From NCBI GenBank assembly GCA_964445525.1, contig CAYULA010000007.1:1-64000 (forward strand): 64,000 nucleotides of DNA, written 5' to 3'. The translations under genes and the position numbers were made by a program. Position 1 is the stretch's first letter, and every line of letters begins with the position of its first letter. Source of the stretch: Penumbrarchaeum sp964445525. Lineage in GTDB: Archaea > Thermoplasmatota > Penumbrarchaeia > Penumbrarchaeales > Penumbrarchaeaceae. Positions 37,641 to 46,237 of the stretch are shown here, piece by piece. A model generated the notes under the pieces. The model was not told the DNA's origin. It saw only the letters and a list, made by a program, of their open reading frames with translations, and did no database searches.

Positions 37641-38210
37641 GTGACCAAGAAGATAAAAATAGGTATCACCGGACTGCCTGGAGCTGGTAAGACGCATGCC
37701 TTGAGAAAGGTCGTGGAAATGCTTGAAGTAGAGGGAATAAAGGTAGGCGGAATGATAACCGATGCAATAGAGGAAAAGGGTAAGAAGGTGGGTTTCATGG
37801 TCCAGGACCTGCTCACCAAAGAGGAAGGTGTCCTTGCCCGCATCGACATGGATTCCGAGGTCCGTTTTCTCGAATACGGTATAGACATGGAAGCTCTTGA
37901 TGGTATAGGAGTTGCCGCGATAAACAGGTCCACGATGGAAGCCGATGTTATTGTAATTGATGAGGTGGGCAAGCTTGAGGTCGAGTCCAAGAATTTCGTG
38001 GAAGCTGTCAAGGATGCCCTGGAAGCCGATAAGCCTCTTCTGCTGACACTGCACAAGAAATCCAGGAATCCCCTGCTTCAGGATATAAGAAGGAGGGATG
38101 ATGTGAGGATCCTTGAAGTAACGCCGATAAACAAGAACATACTCCCATACAAGATAATCCCCCTGATTAAAGAGGAGCTGGTTAACAAACCCAATCGGGA
38201 CGCATATTAA
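37641..38210 (+). CDS. Nucleoside-triphosphatase THEP1
   Basis: A 189-residue P-loop NTPase of normal THEP1 length. Walker A GLPGAGKT (about 10-17), the family strand KVGGMITDAIEEKGKKVGF, and Walker B VIVIDEVGKLE match. THEP1 enzymes hydrolyse ATP, GTP and other NTPs slowly; the physiological role is unknown. The GTG start is supported by GGTGAG five bases upstream. The following 168 bp hold the promoter of the next gene. Confidence 0.9.
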   Translation: MTKKIKIGITGLPGAGKTHALRKVVEMLEVEGIKVGGMITDAIEEKGKKVGFMVQDLLTKEEGVLARIDMDSEVRFLEYGIDMEALDGIGVAAINRSTMEADVIVIDEVGKLEVESKNFVEAVKDALEADKPLLLTLHKKSRNPLLQDIRRRDDVRILEVTPINKNILPYKIIPLIKEELVNKPNRDAY

Positions 38211-38269
38211 TTGCCACCTACAGCATTCTTTTATAATAAAATACCCTTGGACAGAAATCAACAATCTTC

Positions 38270-38305
38270 ACATTACTGGACGATACAACAGGTGTACAGT
38301 AATGT
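38270..38305. promoter_or_regulatory. 9-bp inverted repeat next to the TATA box of the propeller surface protein
   Basis: ACATTACTG (38270-38278) and CAGTAATGT (38297-38305) are perfect reverse complements 18 bp apart. The right arm abuts the TATA-like TATTAATATAAT (38305-38316) upstream of the 1411-residue surface protein. The position suits a dimeric activator or repressor site. The gene itself has AGGAGGT before its ATG. Confidence 0.5.
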
Positions 38306-38378
38306 ATTAATATAATCTCGGAAGATGTTTCGATTGTACTTGACGTGAAACTCAACCATTAAACAGGAGGTATGGTGT

Positions 38379-41300
38379 ATGAACACAGAAAATTTCCACC
38401 CCAAGGGGCTCATGCTCGTCGCAGGCATACTTATGCTTCTGACAGCATCCGCTGTTGGGGGATACGTGCTTTACAGGTATGTCGACGAGGTGGATGTCGA
38501 TGAATTGGTCTTCGACACCTGGCTCAATGCAAAGAGGGATCTCTTCGAGAACCTTGGCCAGATGGAAGCGCCAGTTGACGATACCGGAAACCCGCTAGTT
38601 AACGATTACATTACAAGGTCAGGAGGAGGCCAGCTCGAGTGGCAGACCACTCTTTTCGAAGCTGAAGGTGAATACCTCTCCTCCCCTGCCATCGTTGACC
38701 TTGACAATGACAATGATCTGGAGGTAGTGATCGCTTCAGCAGGAGATTACCTCTATGCACTGAGGCCCGACGGAGGATATTTCTGGACCAATCCCTACGG
38801 GGATGATGTCATAGATTATCTCGGCCAGACATCCGGAACCTCAGGCCTTGATTTCGATCCCCCTCACATTTTCGCATCGGTCATTGCAGCTGATGTAAAT
38901 CTCGGAGATACACCCGAGGTCATCATCGGAGTTAAGGACGGTGCGCTCTGTATCGGATCGGACGGCGAGAAACAGTGGAAGAAGGGTCTAACCACAGGTT
39001 ACTACTTCTCAACTGCCTGCATCACCGATCTGGAGGGAGAATGGACCGGTAACAAGGAGGACCTGGAGATCGTCCTTGCTTCCGATGACGAGGGAAGAAA
39101 AGGATGGATGGAAGCCTTCGAGGTGGATGGCGGAGCCATATTTAGGGAAGAAGCCCCTACCGGCGGTGAGGGCGGCCTTATCGGCTGTTCCGTAGTCGCC
39201 CATGACCTTGACGGAGATTTCTGGAACGGTCCAGAGCTCATCAATCCCGATCCATCAAAGGAGAGAGATACCGAGCTCATCATCGGTAACCACGACAGAG
39301 GCCTCAGGATCTGGGAGAGACAGGGCGAGAATGCAGAGGGCAAGCCCAATTACGACGAATCCACTTCCGGTTGGCTCGGTGGTCACCAGACCTATGCAAC
39401 CGCAGCTGTTGCAAACGTCACCGGATCTCCCGAGACCGAGATTTTCATCGGTTGTTCAGAAGGTTATCCCAGGACCTGGACCGGCTGGGGCGGTAAGCTC
39501 TATGCTTATACTCCAGGCGGCAAGAAGCTCTGGGACTATCAGACCGGAAGCTCCCGGGCATCGATATTCTCCTCACCAGCAATTGCAGACATGCAGGTAG
39601 CCAAGGATGATCCCGAAGAGAAGCACCTCGATTATGAGATAGTATTCGGTTCCGATAATGGCATGATGTATGTGATGAACACAGAGTACCATAACCTTCT
39701 ATGGTCCTTCGATACAGGTGGGAGATGTATGTCATCCCCCGCCATATGTAACATCAATAACGATGATGAACTGGAAATCGTGATAGGTTCCGATTCGGGC
39801 AAGGTTTTCTGCTTCGACGGTGATCCGTCGGATGGCATCGACGAGGGAGTTCCATACCCCGGAGACGGACCGACACAGGATGTACTGTGGGTATATGATA
39901 CCACGGTTCCCATCGGAATCTCCTCACCTGTTGTGGGCGATATCGACCTTGACGGAATGCTCGAGGTCGTCATAGGCGACCAGGAGGGAAATGTTTACTG
40001 CATTTCCGCAGGCGGAAGGTCCGTGAAGGGACAGGCAGACTGGCCGGAGTTCCACTACGACCTCAACAGGACCGGGTTCTACAATCCCCAGACCTCCTAC
40101 GGTGTGGACATCTACCCCAGGAAGGATCAGGAGACCGGTCAGCCTCTTGACACGCTTGTCAAATCCGTTCCTCCCGGTTCCAACGTTAAATACAATCTCA
40201 CAGTTGAGAATACAGGTAAGGGAATCTCCGAGGTCAACAAGGATACAATATATGTAGAGGTCGAGCAGGAGTCCATCCCAGAGGGATGGTCCGTGTTCCT
40301 CGATACACCGGCTGACAGAGGTAATGATAATCCGGGATACGTGAGGCTTGCCTCGCAGGAGGTGGCTTTCATACAGCTAACGGTTTATGCTCCCTGGGAG
40401 GGAGAGATAGGTGAGATGGCGAGGATCAACGTAACTGCGAACTCGTCCCAGGATCAGTTCGCATCGGATTCGATAACGACTTTGACGATATTGGATCTGT
40501 TCGTGGACTTCCAGTTGAACTATCTCAAACAGGCATCGACCGATCCATTGGATCCTCTTGTGGGAGAAAAATGGGACAAGATTAACCCGGGTGCCGAAGG
40601 CATCTACACGATATCCGTACTGAACAAGGGCAACCTCAACGATACCTATGAACTATCGCTGAGCGCACCCCCGCGGGATGCCGGCTGGGACTGGTATTTC
40701 GTTGAAACGGGAGAGATCACGGCGAACATATCGCTGACAGCTCCTCCGCTTGCTGAACAGTTCGGAGGCATAACCGGAACTGACTTCACTGTCAAGGTGA
40801 AGTGCCCGATAGATGCAACCAAGGACACACAGATCCCGATAATACTTACAGGAGTGTCGGTGAAGTCCCAGGAAGCTGTTATCGAGGACATCGTAAAAAC
40901 GGACAAGCTGATAATGATAGTCGGCGAGGTCAACGAACTACAGCTCAAGATAGAGGATTCAACCAAGTATGTGGATCCCAACGGAACCGTGGAATATACT
41001 CTTGAGATCACCAATCTCGGTAACAAGGATATCATCTACGTTGTCTTGTCCATTGAGGGCAAGCAGCCCGGCTGGCAGGTCAGGTTCCCCGAGGAGCCTC
41101 AGGCAGTCTATCAGGGCCAGACCAGGCCGGTTACCATAAGGGTGACCGCTCCGGGATACGTAGGGGCCAACCAGAAACTGGTTCTGAACGTGATAGGGGT
41201 GATCAGAGATGCCACCAACTTCCGTGCTTCGGCGCCGCTCACGGTCATAGTCAACCATGTCTACGACTTTGATGCGGTGGTCATAGAAAAGGAGGTCAAG

Positions 41301-42614
41301 GTTGATCCCGGCAATACCGTCTGGTTCAGAATGCAGGTATCAAACCTTGGAAACGGCGAGGACATCATAAACCCCAACGCCTACGAGATCCTCCTTGATT
41401 GGAACCTGACATTCTATGACATGCAAGGGCATCAGAAATACGAGTTCGACATGGACTGGAAGAGCAACATCTTCATAAACGGCCGTGTGAAGGTTCCCGA
41501 AGATACCAGAACTGGAAGCTACATAGTAGGTGTCAACCTGACGGGAGAAGGGTCCTCCAAGGTGGTTTATGTGAGGGTCTTTGTCAATCAGACCTACGAT
41601 CTGAGAGTGGAGACCCTGGAAGAGACCAACGTAATGACCACCCAGATCCAGCCCGATCAGGAAAAGCCGTTCGTGCTCCAGGTGGGCAACTACGGAAACG
41701 GCCTCGAGAGGATCAACCTCAGGCTCGGCAAGCGCTATGATCCCGTCAGGGATCAGATGGAGGTCCTCTATGACGGTTGGGAGGGCAAGTTCGTTGCTAT
41801 TGCAAACACGCCGGACTTCACCACCAACATCAAGCCCTTCGACTTCACCAAGGAGATACCCATCTCCAATCTGGTGGCCGATGTCTACTATACGCCGAAC
41901 TTCACCGCAGCCGCTGTGTCTGGATCCAATATTGAAGAGATCCGCGAGATCACCCTGGTGCTTGACAAGGGTCAGACAGCCTGGGTCCATCTCACTCTAA
42001 AGGCGCCTAGGTTCGAGGTTCAGTCCTCAACCACTACGGATATCTCCGTTGCAGGTCGCGGCGAGGGAGGACCAACCGATTGGAACGAGACCATAATCAA
42101 GCTGGAGGTCCTCTTCCCCGATCTTGTATTCGTGAAGGATGACAAGGGCAGGGCCATTGACTTCTCCGGAGGAAACGCCGACGGAGACAACCACGCCACC
42201 GTCGGAGACGTACTCACCATCATAGTGAGGATAAAGAACGTGGGCGACATTCCAGCAGAGAACGTGGATGTTCAGCTCAAGATCGACGGTGAGGAGAAGA
42301 AGGTATCCACCTTGAGGTCCGTGAAGAACGGCGACAACGAGACCGACGAGAAGACCGTGATCTTCTCGTGGGTTGCAGAGGCCGGTGAACACAAGGTCGA
42401 GGTCGTACTCGATCCAGAGAACACCGTTGTCGAGGCCCCCGGAGGCGAGGGAGACAGCAACTCCGTTACCAGGACCGTTAAGGTCCAGGGTAGCTTTGTT
42501 GTCAAGGAGCTGGTGAATGAAAATCCGATCATTTCCACCATGCTCATCATCCTCCTGGCGATAGTCGCCCTTGTTGGAGCGGCTCTGCTCCTCAAGACCT
42601 CCAAGAGGATCTGA
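38379..42614 (+). CDS. Large surface protein with beta-propeller and NEW3/CARDB-type repeats
   Basis: A 1411-residue membrane-anchored protein. An N-terminal hydrophobic helix (about 8-31) is followed by an eight-bladed-like propeller region (about 85-560) with repeated blades such as SPAIVDLDNDNDLEVVIAS and FG-GAP-type Asp loops. Several Ig-like NEW3/CARDB domains (about 570-1370) follow, each starting with a pattern like V-x-PG-x-x-V-x-Y-x-L-x-V-x-N-x-G. A C-terminal transmembrane helix (about 1384-1406) ends in a short basic tail. No peptidase motif is seen, so binding or structural function in the cell envelope is likely. A strong Shine-Dalgarno sequence and a downstream terminator suggest high expression. 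Confidence 0.75.
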   Translation: MNTENFHPKGLMLVAGILMLLTASAVGGYVLYRYVDEVDVDELVFDTWLNAKRDLFENLGQMEAPVDDTGNPLVNDYITRSGGGQLEWQTTLFEAEGEYLSSPAIVDLDNDNDLEVVIASAGDYLYALRPDGGYFWTNPYGDDVIDYLGQTSGTSGLDFDPPHIFASVIAADVNLGDTPEVIIGVKDGALCIGSDGEKQWKKGLTTGYYFSTACITDLEGEWTGNKEDLEIVLASDDEGRKGWMEAFEVDGGAIFREEAPTGGEGGLIGCSVVAHDLDGDFWNGPELINPDPSKERDTELIIGNHDRGLRIWERQGENAEGKPNYDESTSGWLGGHQTYATAAVANVTGSPETEIFIGCSEGYPRTWTGWGGKLYAYTPGGKKLWDYQTGSSRASIFSSPAIADMQVAKDDPEEKHLDYEIVFGSDNGMMYVMNTEYHNLLWSFDTGGRCMSSPAICNINNDDELEIVIGSDSGKVFCFDGDPSDGIDEGVPYPGDGPTQDVLWVYDTTVPIGISSPVVGDIDLDGMLEVVIGDQEGNVYCISAGGRSVKGQADWPEFHYDLNRTGFYNPQTSYGVDIYPRKDQETGQPLDTLVKSVPPGSNVKYNLTVENTGKGISEVNKDTIYVEVEQESIPEGWSVFLDTPADRGNDNPGYVRLASQEVAFIQLTVYAPWEGEIGEMARINVTANSSQDQFASDSITTLTILDLFVDFQLNYLKQASTDPLDPLVGEKWDKINPGAEGIYTISVLNKGNLNDTYELSLSAPPRDAGWDWYFVETGEITANISLTAPPLAEQFGGITGTDFTVKVKCPIDATKDTQIPIILTGVSVKSQEAVIEDIVKTDKLIMIVGEVNELQLKIEDSTKYVDPNGTVEYTLEITNLGNKDIIYVVLSIEGKQPGWQVRFPEEPQAVYQGQTRPVTIRVTAPGYVGANQKLVLNVIGVIRDATNFRASAPLTVIVNHVYDFDAVVIEKEVKVDPGNTVWFRMQVSNLGNGEDIINPNAYEILLDWNLTFYDMQGHQKYEFDMDWKSNIFINGRVKVPEDTRTGSYIVGVNLTGEGSSKVVYVRVFVNQTYDLRVETLEETNVMTTQIQPDQEKPFVLQVGNYGNGLERINLRLGKRYDPVRDQMEVLYDGWEGKFVAIANTPDFTTNIKPFDFTKEIPISNLVADVYYTPNFTAAAVSGSNIEEIREITLVLDKGQTAWVHLTLKAPRFEVQSSTTTDISVAGRGEGGPTDWNETIIKLEVLFPDLVFVKDDKGRAIDFSGGNADGDNHATVGDVLTIIVRIKNVGDIPAENVDVQLKIDGEEKKVSTLRSVKNGDNETDEKTVIFSWVAEAGEHKVEVVLDPENTVVEAPGGEGDSNSVTRTVKVQGSFVVKELVNENPIISTMLIILLAIVALVGAALLLKTSKRI

Positions 42615-42639
42615 GACACCTAAATAGAATCGGATATAC

Positions 42640-42668
42640 GGGGAAGTCCCACCGGACTTCCCCTTTTT
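42640..42668 (+). terminator. Intrinsic-type terminator of the propeller surface protein
   Basis: GGGGAAGTCC (42640-42649) pairs perfectly with GGACTTCCCC (42654-42663) around a CACC loop and is followed by TTTTT. It lies 25 bp after the stop codon. Confidence 0.85.
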
Positions 42669-42720
42669 AATGTACAAATTATTTATCAAACCGAAGCCTA
42701 AGGCTGTTTTTTCCGATGGT

Positions 42721-42765
42721 CTCGAACCTTCGTAATGTTTTTAATCGACGAAAGAAGGTTTCGAG
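42721..42765 (-). repeat. TTTCGTC-loop hairpin, third dispersed copy
   Basis: On the minus strand an 11-12 bp stem (42754-42765 with 42721-42731, one bulged base) closes a 22-nt loop starting TTTCGTC, then N-AT, and ending TTAC. The loop matches the two hairpins behind tRNA-Ala, while the stem sequence differs. It lies 60 bp downstream of the FtsZ-like gene in the sense direction. Confidence 0.65.
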
Positions 42766-42825
42766 ATAAATAAAAACGGAAATTGCTGATCAATCTATAA
42801 TCATTTCAGAATTTCCAGATCCAGC

Positions 42826-44355
42826 CTAAATATATTTCTTATAGGGCCAATCGGTCCAACCGATATATGCGGAGATCTCGTTGAGCCAATCCCTGGAATC
42901 GTAACCCGAAACCTCCCAGAATTCCTCGGTCTTGTATCCCTTTACAATATCCCTTGTGGCCTCAAGCCAAACGGGGAGGTCCTCCGGAACAGCTCCGAAT
43001 AGCAGGGTTACAAGCAATCCGTTCTTGAATCCCAGTTCGATGTTTTCGGGAGGGCTGGGGATCGGTTGAGGTTTCAGATTGGCTGCGTGACTTATCACTC
43101 CAAGCTTCAACCCCTGCTTTCCTGTGATGAAATTCATCTTGCCGGAGAGTGAAGGGAACCATTGATCGGCCACGAAATCACCGAAATCCTCGAAATACTC
43201 GCTCATCTCTGGATAGATCGGTATGCAGTAAAGAGATGTCGCCCTGAACTCGTAAAGAGGTGATGAGGATCCCGTGAATGTGAAAAGACCCAGATCATCC
43301 TCATTTCCATTGGTCTGGTTTTCCAGCTTGATCCTCCCCTTTTCGAGGTCCTTTACGACTGATTCTATCTCTTTGTCATCATCGATATCGGGATCCACAT
43401 AAAGATGAGGAATGACAAATGGTCTTTCGGGGGTGAGTCCTGCCATAATATCCGGGATGTCTATGGGTCCCAGGGGCCAGTTCTCCTGCATCCACACCTG
43501 CTCCTCGTAGGTAGCGACATTGTATTTCAGATACGGATAGAGGGCCTGGGAAAGCAGCTCGATAGGAAAAGGATTGAGGACCTCTTCCCTGATCTGCTTC
43601 CTGCCGAAATCCTTCATGCACTGGGCGAAATGGTGATTGGACAGGGGGAATATGGCGATCCTGGAGTGCTGAAATTCGTAGGATTGGTCCAGTTTTCTTA
43701 CCTCTATGGCCGAGTTTATGACCTCCCTGCACCTGAAGGGTATGTTGGTGAAATCCCTTCTGGTCACCCTTCTTGCCACCTTCAGAAGCTTTCCCATGGT
43801 AGGGGCAACGGTCCTCGGGCCTTGCAGAGACAGAGCCGTCCTTTTGGGAAGAACGGTGAATACCCAGAAGATCGTGGACATTGGCAGGCAGTAACCCAGA
43901 TGCTGAAGGACCTCGGGAGTGAGGCCACCTCCCGTACCGCCGTCGGCGGTATGGATGATAACCACAATAGCCGGTTCTGCCTCAGAGATCGGTTTGTAGA
44001 GGTTGAATGCGAGGTTCTTTACCACATCATCATTGAGAACCGCTTTGGCGGCTCTTCCCGGTCGTCCTCCCGCACCCCTGGACATTCCTCTCGCCGATTG
44101 CGAGAGGGAGATCTTCTGCTCATCTGGTATGTTTTCGAAAAATCCTTTTCTGGTGGGGTCCGAGGAGGTATCCAGAATGAATGTAAGCGGTTTTTCTGTA
44201 GTGGCTTTAACCGCCCTTGCCAGGCAGGAGTACCTGTCCACGTTGATGTAATTGAGGACCTTCTCCATACCGTCGGAAAGGATCCTCGAACCGCCCCCTC
44301 CAATACCCACTATCACAATCGAAGGCATCTTTCCCTCTTCAGGTTGGACATCCAT
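42826..44355 (-). CDS. Divergent FtsZ/tubulin-superfamily GTPase
   Basis: A 509-residue protein. Hallmarks of the tubulin/FtsZ GTPase are visible in order: loop T1 GIGGGGSRI (17-25), a T3-like GAGGRPGRAAKA (about 95-105), the G-box DGGTGGGLTP (138-147) and a probable T7 with Asp299 and Asp302 in GPIDIPDIMAG (the Asn of FtsZ NxDxxD is Pro). The C-terminal half is poorly conserved and contains insertions compared with FtsZ (about 350-400 residues). It is clearly not ordinary FtsZ and resembles the FtsZ-like or CetZ-type outliers of archaea. A role in membrane remodelling or cell shape is inferred. AspS lies 78 bp upstream on the same strand. Confidence 0.75.
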   Translation of the reverse strand: MDVQPEEGKMPSIVIVGIGGGGSRILSDGMEKVLNYINVDRYSCLARAVKATTEKPLTFILDTSSDPTRKGFFENIPDEQKISLSQSARGMSRGAGGRPGRAAKAVLNDDVVKNLAFNLYKPISEAEPAIVVIIHTADGGTGGGLTPEVLQHLGYCLPMSTIFWVFTVLPKRTALSLQGPRTVAPTMGKLLKVARRVTRRDFTNIPFRCREVINSAIEVRKLDQSYEFQHSRIAIFPLSNHHFAQCMKDFGRKQIREEVLNPFPIELLSQALYPYLKYNVATYEEQVWMQENWPLGPIDIPDIMAGLTPERPFVIPHLYVDPDIDDDKEIESVVKDLEKGRIKLENQTNGNEDDLGLFTFTGSSSPLYEFRATSLYCIPIYPEMSEYFEDFGDFVADQWFPSLSGKMNFITGKQGLKLGVISHAANLKPQPIPSPPENIELGFKNGLLVTLLFGAVPEDLPVWLEATRDIVKGYKTEEFWEVSGYDSRDWLNEISAYIGWTDWPYKKYI

Positions 44356-44432
44356 ATTCTTCCCCCGCCCCCAAAGGGCCTCCGTCCATCGATGGTATGG
44401 ATATATCTAAATTGTGCAGGTCACGATGGAGA

Positions 44433-45782
44433 TCAGGGGACCAGTCTATTCTTGTCTCTCGGGAAGAGGACCGTTTCCCTTACATTGGGTCTGCCCGTGA
44501 GTATCATCGTCAGCCTCTCGGCGCCGAGGCCCCATCCGGAATGGGGCGGCATGCCGAAGTCGAATGATTTCAGGTAGAATCCGAACTTGCTCGGATCCAG
44601 GTTCCTTTCGCTGATCAGTTTTTTCAGCAGACTTGGATCGTGAACTCTCTGGCCTCCTGATACAAGCTCCTTTTCACCGAAGTTGAGATCGAATCCGAGG
44701 GATACCTCGGGATCGTCCGGGTGAGGCTGAATGTAGAAAGGTTTCAACTTCATTGGCCAGTTCATGACGAAATAGAGGGAAGGCCTGTCCTTTGCAATCT
44801 CCTTGAAGCCATCCATGGGGATGTCGTCTCCCCATTCTATAACCCTCTTCTTTCCCGTAGCCTCGTCCACAATCTCGAGGCCTTTTGCAGAGAGCTTGTC
44901 TATGATGCATTTGTAATCCAATCTGGGGAAGGGCCTCTCGGGAGAGACTATGTTCTGTCCCAGCTTCTCCAGATCGATGTAATTGTTGTTCAATACGTTG
45001 GAATAAACCCTCTGGATAACCTTCTCCAGAATTTCAAGTGAATCATCGAGGGTCCCCCATGCCATCTCGCAGTCGATAGAGGTGTATTCGTTGAGGTGCC
45101 TGACCGTGTCGTGTTCCTCCGCCCTGAAAGCGGGACCGATCTCGAATACCCTGTCCAGACCTGTTGCCATCATGGTCTGTTTGAAAAGCTGAGGTGACTG
45201 GTTGAGGTATGCCTTGCGGTTGAAGTAGTTCATCTCGAAAAGAGCTGTGCCTCCTTCCGTGGCGGTTGCGACTATCTTCGGGGTCTGGATCTCTATGAAA
45301 TCCTCCTCGAGGAATACCTCTCTTGCAGCATTCAACAATGTCGATCTGATCATGAAGATTGCCTGGACCTCGGGTTTTCTGAGATCCAGAAACCTGTTGT
45401 CCAGCCTCGTATCCATATCGGCGTCAACCTTGTCAACCACTCCCAGGGGAAGGGGTGTGTTGGCCTCGCCCATTACCTTGACCTTGTAGGGAATGATCTC
45501 CCAACCGGCCTTTGCCTGGGTTGCCTGTTTCACAATTCCCCTAACGCTGAGGGCGGATTCCCTGGGAACGTTCACGATCAGGTCGAAAAGCTCCTTGTCC
45601 ATGGTCTTGGATAGGGCTGTCAACTGGGCCACGCCCGATCTGTCCCTCAGATGTACAAAGGCCATTTTACCCAGGTTTCTTGTATACTGGACCCAGCCGC
45701 AGAGGGTGACCTCCGTGTTGTAATCCTCTTCTCCGATCTCTGCAGCGAACTTGGTTCTTTTCCAGATGGTCTCGTCTTCCAT
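44433..45782 (-). CDS. aspS: Aspartyl-tRNA synthetase, archaeal type
   Basis: A 449-residue class IIb synthetase of archaeal/eukaryotic length, without the bacterial insertion domain. The N-terminal OB fold (GWVQYTRNLGKMAFVHLRDRSG) binds the anticodon. Class II motif 1 lies near residue 145-165, motif 2 is FRAEEHDTVRHLNEYTSIDCEM and motif 3 is GWGLGAERLTMILTGRPNVRE. It charges tRNA-Asp and in many archaea also tRNA-Asn; the residue after GWV in the anticodon-binding loop, used to judge specificity, is Gln here and does not settle it. The start ATG follows a leader of about 70-80 nt. Confidence 0.96.
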   Translation of the reverse strand: MEDETIWKRTKFAAEIGEEDYNTEVTLCGWVQYTRNLGKMAFVHLRDRSGVAQLTALSKTMDKELFDLIVNVPRESALSVRGIVKQATQAKAGWEIIPYKVKVMGEANTPLPLGVVDKVDADMDTRLDNRFLDLRKPEVQAIFMIRSTLLNAAREVFLEEDFIEIQTPKIVATATEGGTALFEMNYFNRKAYLNQSPQLFKQTMMATGLDRVFEIGPAFRAEEHDTVRHLNEYTSIDCEMAWGTLDDSLEILEKVIQRVYSNVLNNNYIDLEKLGQNIVSPERPFPRLDYKCIIDKLSAKGLEIVDEATGKKRVIEWGDDIPMDGFKEIAKDRPSLYFVMNWPMKLKPFYIQPHPDDPEVSLGFDLNFGEKELVSGGQRVHDPSLLKKLISERNLDPSKFGFYLKSFDFGMPPHSGWGLGAERLTMILTGRPNVRETVLFPRDKNRLVP

Positions 45783-46127
45783 GGGATCGGACCTCTTTGA
45801 ATTGCCCCCAGGCCATTTTACAATGGTCAGGGGTAAGGCGCTGAAACAAGTACTGATATTTATTGGTGCCCCTTCTCCTTATAACGGATTGGGAAATGAA
45901 ACCTTCAGGTAGCGTTTTTCTAGTCCAACTTTACATATATTAGAGGGGGATCAGAGGAGTTTAAAAAAAACCATTTGAGATTCTATTTCGACGGAAAAAT
46001 ATTTGATATTATTCTGGCCGGGATAAAAATCAGGTTTTTTACACATTTTCTAAAATCTGAAAAATACGCATTGTTGTAATGAATCCAACAGATTATACGT
46101 CATTAAGTTAAGAATTCCTGGAAATAC
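45783..46127. other. AT-rich divergent intergenic region
   Basis: This stretch lies between aspS and the next surface-protein gene. No coding potential is seen. A TATA-like AATAAATAT on the minus strand (about 45857-45866) could serve aspS. The rest is AT-rich without repeats that I could confirm. Confidence 0.5.
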
Positions 46128-46135
46128 TTATATAA
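46128..46135 (+). promoter_or_regulatory. TATA box of the 723-residue surface protein
   Basis: TTATATAA is centred about 106 bp before the ATG at 46238. It predicts a transcription start near 46158 and an unusually long leader of about 80 nt. Confidence 0.6.
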
Positions 46136-46157
46136 TGATTAGATGTTTTTCACCGAT

Positions 46158-46237
46158 AGGGTGAGCTTTAAGGGGACATAGACTCACCTGGGATAACACA
46201 GCATAGGAACCTATGTGAAAACTAGGTGGTGATGAGT
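46158..46237 (+). promoter_or_regulatory. Structured 5' leader
   Basis: Between the predicted transcription start and the ATG there are two hairpins: GGTGAG/CTCACC (46160-46165 with 46183-46188) and the perfect CATAGG-AA-CCTATG (46202-46215). The second ends nine bases before the Shine-Dalgarno AGGTGGT (46224-46230). It is a candidate for mRNA stabilisation or translation control. Confidence 0.5.

Noticed and set aside
43405..44577. Long open frame of 390 codons on the plus strand
   Set aside because: It runs antiparallel to the FtsZ-like gene, whose GTP-binding motifs are clear, and its own translation has no recognisable domains.
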